This document shows positions 61,568 to 64,000 of a DNA stretch of 64,000 bases, piece after piece. The DNA lies in assembly GCF_001681715.1 (NCBI RefSeq), contig NZ_LNWY01000012.1, positions 124,001 through 188,000 of the forward strand, in the 5' to 3' direction. The stretch comes from Tritonibacter mobilis (lineage in GTDB: Bacteria; Pseudomonadota; Alphaproteobacteria; Rhodobacterales; Rhodobacteraceae). Numbering within the stretch: the first letter of the stretch is position 1; each line of letters starts with the position of its first letter. The translations under genes and the position numbers were made by a program. The notes beneath the pieces were generated by a model, which saw only the letters and a list, made by a program, of their open reading frames with translations, had not been told where the DNA came from and made no database searches.

Positions 61568-61912
61568 GTGGCCATGCTGATTTACAAGATTTTCCGTGAC
61601 GACGAATGGCGCGCCTTCGAGGCCGCTGGTGAAACCGATGGCGCGCCCGTGGACCTTGCGGACGGCTTTATCCATTTCTCGACCGCTCCGCAGGCGGCAG
61701 AGACCGCAGCCAAGCATTTTGCGGGCGCTGAGGGACTGTGGCTTCTGGCTTTTGAGGCGGATCAGATGGGCGATGCGCTCAAATGGGAGCCGTCACGCGG
61801 TGGTGCACTGTTCCCGCATCTCTATCGCCGGCTGCAACATGCGGAACTGATCTGGGCCAAACCACTGCCGCTGGTTGAGGGTGTTCACCGTTTTCCCGCA
61901 GAGATGGTCTAA
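61568..61912 (+). CDS. DUF952 family protein
   Basis: A 114-residue protein. The family pattern is MLIYKIFRDDEWRAFEAAG, then LADGFIHFSTAPQAAETAAKHF and FPHLYRRLQHAELIWAKPLPL. No function is known; some relatives sit beside pyrD, as here. GTG 61568 is six bases behind GAGGG, so I prefer it over ATG 61574, which would leave 12. It is followed after 33 bases by pyrD and is likely cotranscribed. Confidence 0.85.
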   Translation: MAMLIYKIFRDDEWRAFEAAGETDGAPVDLADGFIHFSTAPQAAETAAKHFAGAEGLWLLAFEADQMGDALKWEPSRGGALFPHLYRRLQHAELIWAKPLPLVEGVHRFPAEMV

Positions 61913-61945
61913 GCGCGCCGACGCGCAACAAAGGAGGCACGGCCA

Positions 61946-63004
61946 ATGAAGCTGTCCGAAAAACTGGCGCTGGCCGTGATGCATCGCCTTGATCCAGAAA
62001 CCGCGCATGGGTTGTCCATCAAGGCCCTGAAATCCGGTCTTACGCCCTGCCCCGGCCCGGTGACATCGCCACGCCTGAAGACAGAGATTGCCGGTCTGAA
62101 CCTGCCCAACCCGGTCGGGCTCGCCGCAGGGTTCGACAAAAATGCCGAAGCGCTCGGCGCGCTCACGCAGGCCGGTTTTGGGTTTATCGAGGTGGGGGCC
62201 GCAACCCCGCGCCCACAACCCGGCAATCCCAAACCCCGCCTGTTTCGGTTGAGCGAAGATCGCGCAGCGATCAATCGTTTCGGCTTTAACAACGAGGGCA
62301 TGGAGGTGATCGGCGCACGCCTTGCTCAGCGGCCCAAGAATGGCGTAATCGGCCTCAACCTCGGCGCGAACAAAGACAGCGATGACCGCGCGCAGGATTT
62401 TGCCCGCGTCCTGAGCAATTGCGGCACGCATCTGGACTTTGCCACCGTCAATGTCTCTTCTCCCAATACCGAAAAGCTGCGTGATCTGCAGGGTAAGGCT
62501 GCCCTTTCTGCGCTATTGGCTGGGGTCATGGAGGCACGAGAGGGCCTGGACCGCCCGATCCCGGTGTTTCTCAAAATTGCACCCGATCTGGATGAGGCAG
62601 GTCTTGATGATATCGCTGATGTCGCGCGCGAAAGCGGGATCGATGCGGTGATTGCAACCAATACGACGCTTGCCCGCGATGGTCTGAAAAGCGCGCACCG
62701 CGACGAAATGGGCGGGCTCTCCGGCGCGCCATTGTTTGAAAAATCCACCCGGGTACTGGCACAGCTCTCCTCCCGGCTTGACGGCGCCGTGCCGATCATC
62801 GGTGTGGGCGGAATTTCCTCAGCTGAGGACGCCTATGCCAAAATCCGCGCGGGTGCATCTGCGGTGCAGTTTTACACCGCACTGGTCTATGGCGGCCTGT
62901 CACTTGCAGCAGAGATCGCCAATGGCCTTGATGCGCTTCTGGCGCGCGACGGGCATGACAGCGTCGCGCAAGCGGTTGGCACCGATCGCGCAACTTGGCT
63001 CTAA
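61946..63004 (+). CDS. pyrD: Dihydroorotate dehydrogenase (quinone), class 2
   Basis: A 352-residue membrane-associated flavoenzyme that oxidises dihydroorotate to orotate in pyrimidine synthesis and passes electrons to quinone. The N-terminal helix pair ([25 protein letters not shown]) is the membrane and quinone part of class 2. Motifs are [25 protein letters not shown] and the serine in [19 protein letters not shown] precedes the ATG. It shares the window with the pyrimidine breakdown locus but is 50 kb away. Confidence 0.96.
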   Translation: MKLSEKLALAVMHRLDPETAHGLSIKALKSGLTPCPGPVTSPRLKTEIAGLNLPNPVGLAAGFDKNAEALGALTQAGFGFIEVGAATPRPQPGNPKPRLFRLSEDRAAINRFGFNNEGMEVIGARLAQRPKNGVIGLNLGANKDSDDRAQDFARVLSNCGTHLDFATVNVSSPNTEKLRDLQGKAALSALLAGVMEAREGLDRPIPVFLKIAPDLDEAGLDDIADVARESGIDAVIATNTTLARDGLKSAHRDEMGGLSGAPLFEKSTRVLAQLSSRLDGAVPIIGVGGISSAEDAYAKIRAGASAVQFYTALVYGGLSLAAEIANGLDALLARDGHDSVAQAVGTDRATWL

Positions 63005-63017
63005 TCATCCAAAGCAG

Positions 63018-63107
63018 CCGGGGACGCTCCCGCCCGTCAGGGATGCTTTAAAAAGCCCCCCTTCCCGTTGGGCCCGGCAGGCCGCGCCAAAGGCGCGGCC
63101 TGCCCCC
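63018..63107 (+). repeat. Intergenic repeat, family B, copy 2
   Basis: GGGGACGCTCCCGCCCGTC, GGGAT, a middle part, TTCCCGTTGGGCCCGG and a perfect 13-bp hairpin (63076-63088 with 63092-63104, loop AAA). The order matches 10715-10802 read on the minus strand. It lies directly after pyrD and probably ends its transcript. Smaller stems (GATTTGC with GCAAATC at 63144-63161) follow, before the end of the convergent MATE gene. Confidence 0.7.
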
Positions 63108-63204
63108 GGCGATTTGCAAAGCAAAGCGCAAAACCTCACCTGTGATTTGCAACAGCAAATCTCAATTTGGCCGCCCGCACATCGCGCAGACGAGACGCAG
63201 CGCT

Positions 63205-64000
63205 TCATCCAGCAGATGCAACTGACGCTTCCAGTCGAGGGTATCGGGCCGCCAGCGTTGCCGCGCGGGCAGTATTCAACACCATCAAAGCAAGCCAAAG
63301 CCCGTGATTTCCCAGCACTGGCACAAAGATCACAAGCGCGATCAGATAGATCCCCACCGCCTGGATCATTGCGATCCGCATGTCGCGGGTCCAGGTGGCA
63401 CCAATGTAGATACCGTCGAACATGAAGCTCGCCACGCTGATCAACGGAGCCAGCGCCACCCAGATCAGATAGTGCCGCGCAGTCTCGCGCACCTCCGGTG
63501 CCGTGGCCATCAGATCAATCAGCGCAGGCCCGCCCCACCAGAAGAGCAGCGCCAGCGCCACCGAGAACCCCACTCCCCAATAGCTCGACACAATGGCTGC
63601 CCGGCGCAGGCGCGCAGGATCCCGTGCCCCGACTGCCCCACCCACCAACGCCTCGGCGCTGAAGGCAAAGCCGTCCAGCGCAAATGCGGTCATCTGCAGA
63701 AGCTGGATCAGCACCTGATTGGCGGCCAATGTCACATCGCCAAGATCCGCACCGAGGAACAGGAAGGTGGTAAATGACAAGTTCAGCAAGACCGAACGCA
63801 CCATGATGTCGCCATTGACCTGCATCATCCGCTTGATCCGCACGCGATCAAAGATCCGCGCCCAGTCGTGCCACTGATCACCGGCAAAGGCCGACCCGCA
63901 CAGCCAGAGACCCAAGGCCAGCCCCGACCACTCCGCGATCAACGTCGCAGTCGCGACGCCTTCGACGCCCCAACCCAGCCCCAGCACGAACCACAGATCC
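63205..64000 (-). CDS. MATE-family efflux transporter, C-terminal part (cut by the window edge)
   Basis: The last 265 or so residues of a DinF-type MATE transporter, which exports organic cations or toxic compounds in exchange for Na+ or H+. About seven helices are seen, with GLGWGVEGVATATLIAEWSG, MVRSVLLNLSFTTFLFLGADLG, AFALDGFAFSAEALVGGAVGARD and ISVASFMFDGIYIGATWTRDMR. The frame is open through the right edge, so the N-terminal half is outside. Convergent with pyrD. Confidence 0.88.
   Translation of the reverse strand, partial: DLWFVLGLGWGVEGVATATLIAEWSGLALGLWLCGSAFAGDQWHDWARIFDRVRIKRMMQVNGDIMVRSVLLNLSFTTFLFLGADLGDVTLAANQVLIQLLQMTAFALDGFAFSAEALVGGAVGARDPARLRRAAIVSSYWGVGFSVALALLFWWGGPALIDLMATAPEVRETARHYLIWVALAPLISVASFMFDGIYIGATWTRDMRIAMIQAVGIYLIALVIFVPVLGNHGLWLALMVLNTARAATLAARYPRLEASVASAG

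Noticed and set aside
1-64000. tRNA, rRNA, insertion sequences, prophage, CRISPR arrays, attachment sites
   Set aside because: I saw no cloverleaf with CCA-type end, no transposase or integrase, no phage genes and no regular spaced repeats.

Overview
The window is a 64 kb piece of an alphaproteobacterial chromosome, most likely a marine Rhodobacteraceae (Roseobacter-group) species. The signs are GC-rich, densely packed genes; a GapR/DUF2312 protein; a complex I NDUFA12-type subunit; a fused MrpA-MrpB antiporter subunit; opgCGH glucan genes; HAAT and NMT1-type ABC transporters; and GC-rich intergenic repeats. I saw no rRNA, tRNA, insertion sequence, prophage or CRISPR array. The content is ordinary chromosome with catabolic and transport modules rather than a mobile island. 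Both ends cut through genes: acetyl-CoA synthetase on the left and a MATE transporter on the right.

Layout. 1-2.7 kb: the end of acs with an adenylate kinase directly behind it, a flavin reductase and a two-cluster ferredoxin protein. 2.8-13.6 kb: a pyrimidine breakdown locus with an NMT1-type ABC transporter, dihydropyrimidinase, an N-carbamoyl-beta-alanine amidohydrolase type M20 enzyme, a RutR repressor and PreT/PreA dihydropyrimidine dehydrogenase. A perfect RutR operator (TTGACCAACTGGTCAA) lies between rutR and the amidohydrolase gene, and a near match lies in front of preT. 13.7-15.7 kb: gapR, two small proteins and a DUF442-type phosphatase-like protein. 15.8-28.3 kb: a FliM/FliN-type protein with a Gly-Asp-rich tail, then a signalling group (receiver-only regulator, small membrane protein, transporter-like histidine kinase with a STAC region). 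An ScfR/RamB-type regulator follows, divergent from a five-gene HAAT ABC importer that ends with a PAS-LuxR regulator.

28.4-37.5 kb: accBC, aat, mlaD, an NDUFA12-type subunit, small enzymes (glyoxalase fold, RidA, dienelactone hydrolase), clpX, clpP and a GlxA-type regulator. 37.6-41 kb: DUF302 protein, a TPP enzyme and a CaiB/BaiF CoA-transferase in one unit of unknown role. 41.2-47.3 kb: a TTC38-like repeat protein and opgC-opgG-opgH for osmoregulated periplasmic glucans. 47.4-48.7 kb: a secreted esterase-like protein and a rhodanese. 49-55 kb: the mrp (pha) Na+/H+ antiporter operon. 55-58.3 kb: an oxidoreductase-SelD fusion facing tRNA 2-selenouridine synthase. 58.3-64 kb: a MarR regulator, DUF1992, NTF2-like, a 5'-nucleotidase, DUF952, pyrD and the MATE gene.

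The most informative points are the two operator-like sites that tie the pyrimidine genes into one RutR regulon, the transporter-like kinase group beside the HAAT importer, the uncharacterised TPP/CoA-transferase unit, the split selenium genes, and two families of intergenic repeats each seen twice. I found no system that I can confidently call wholly new.
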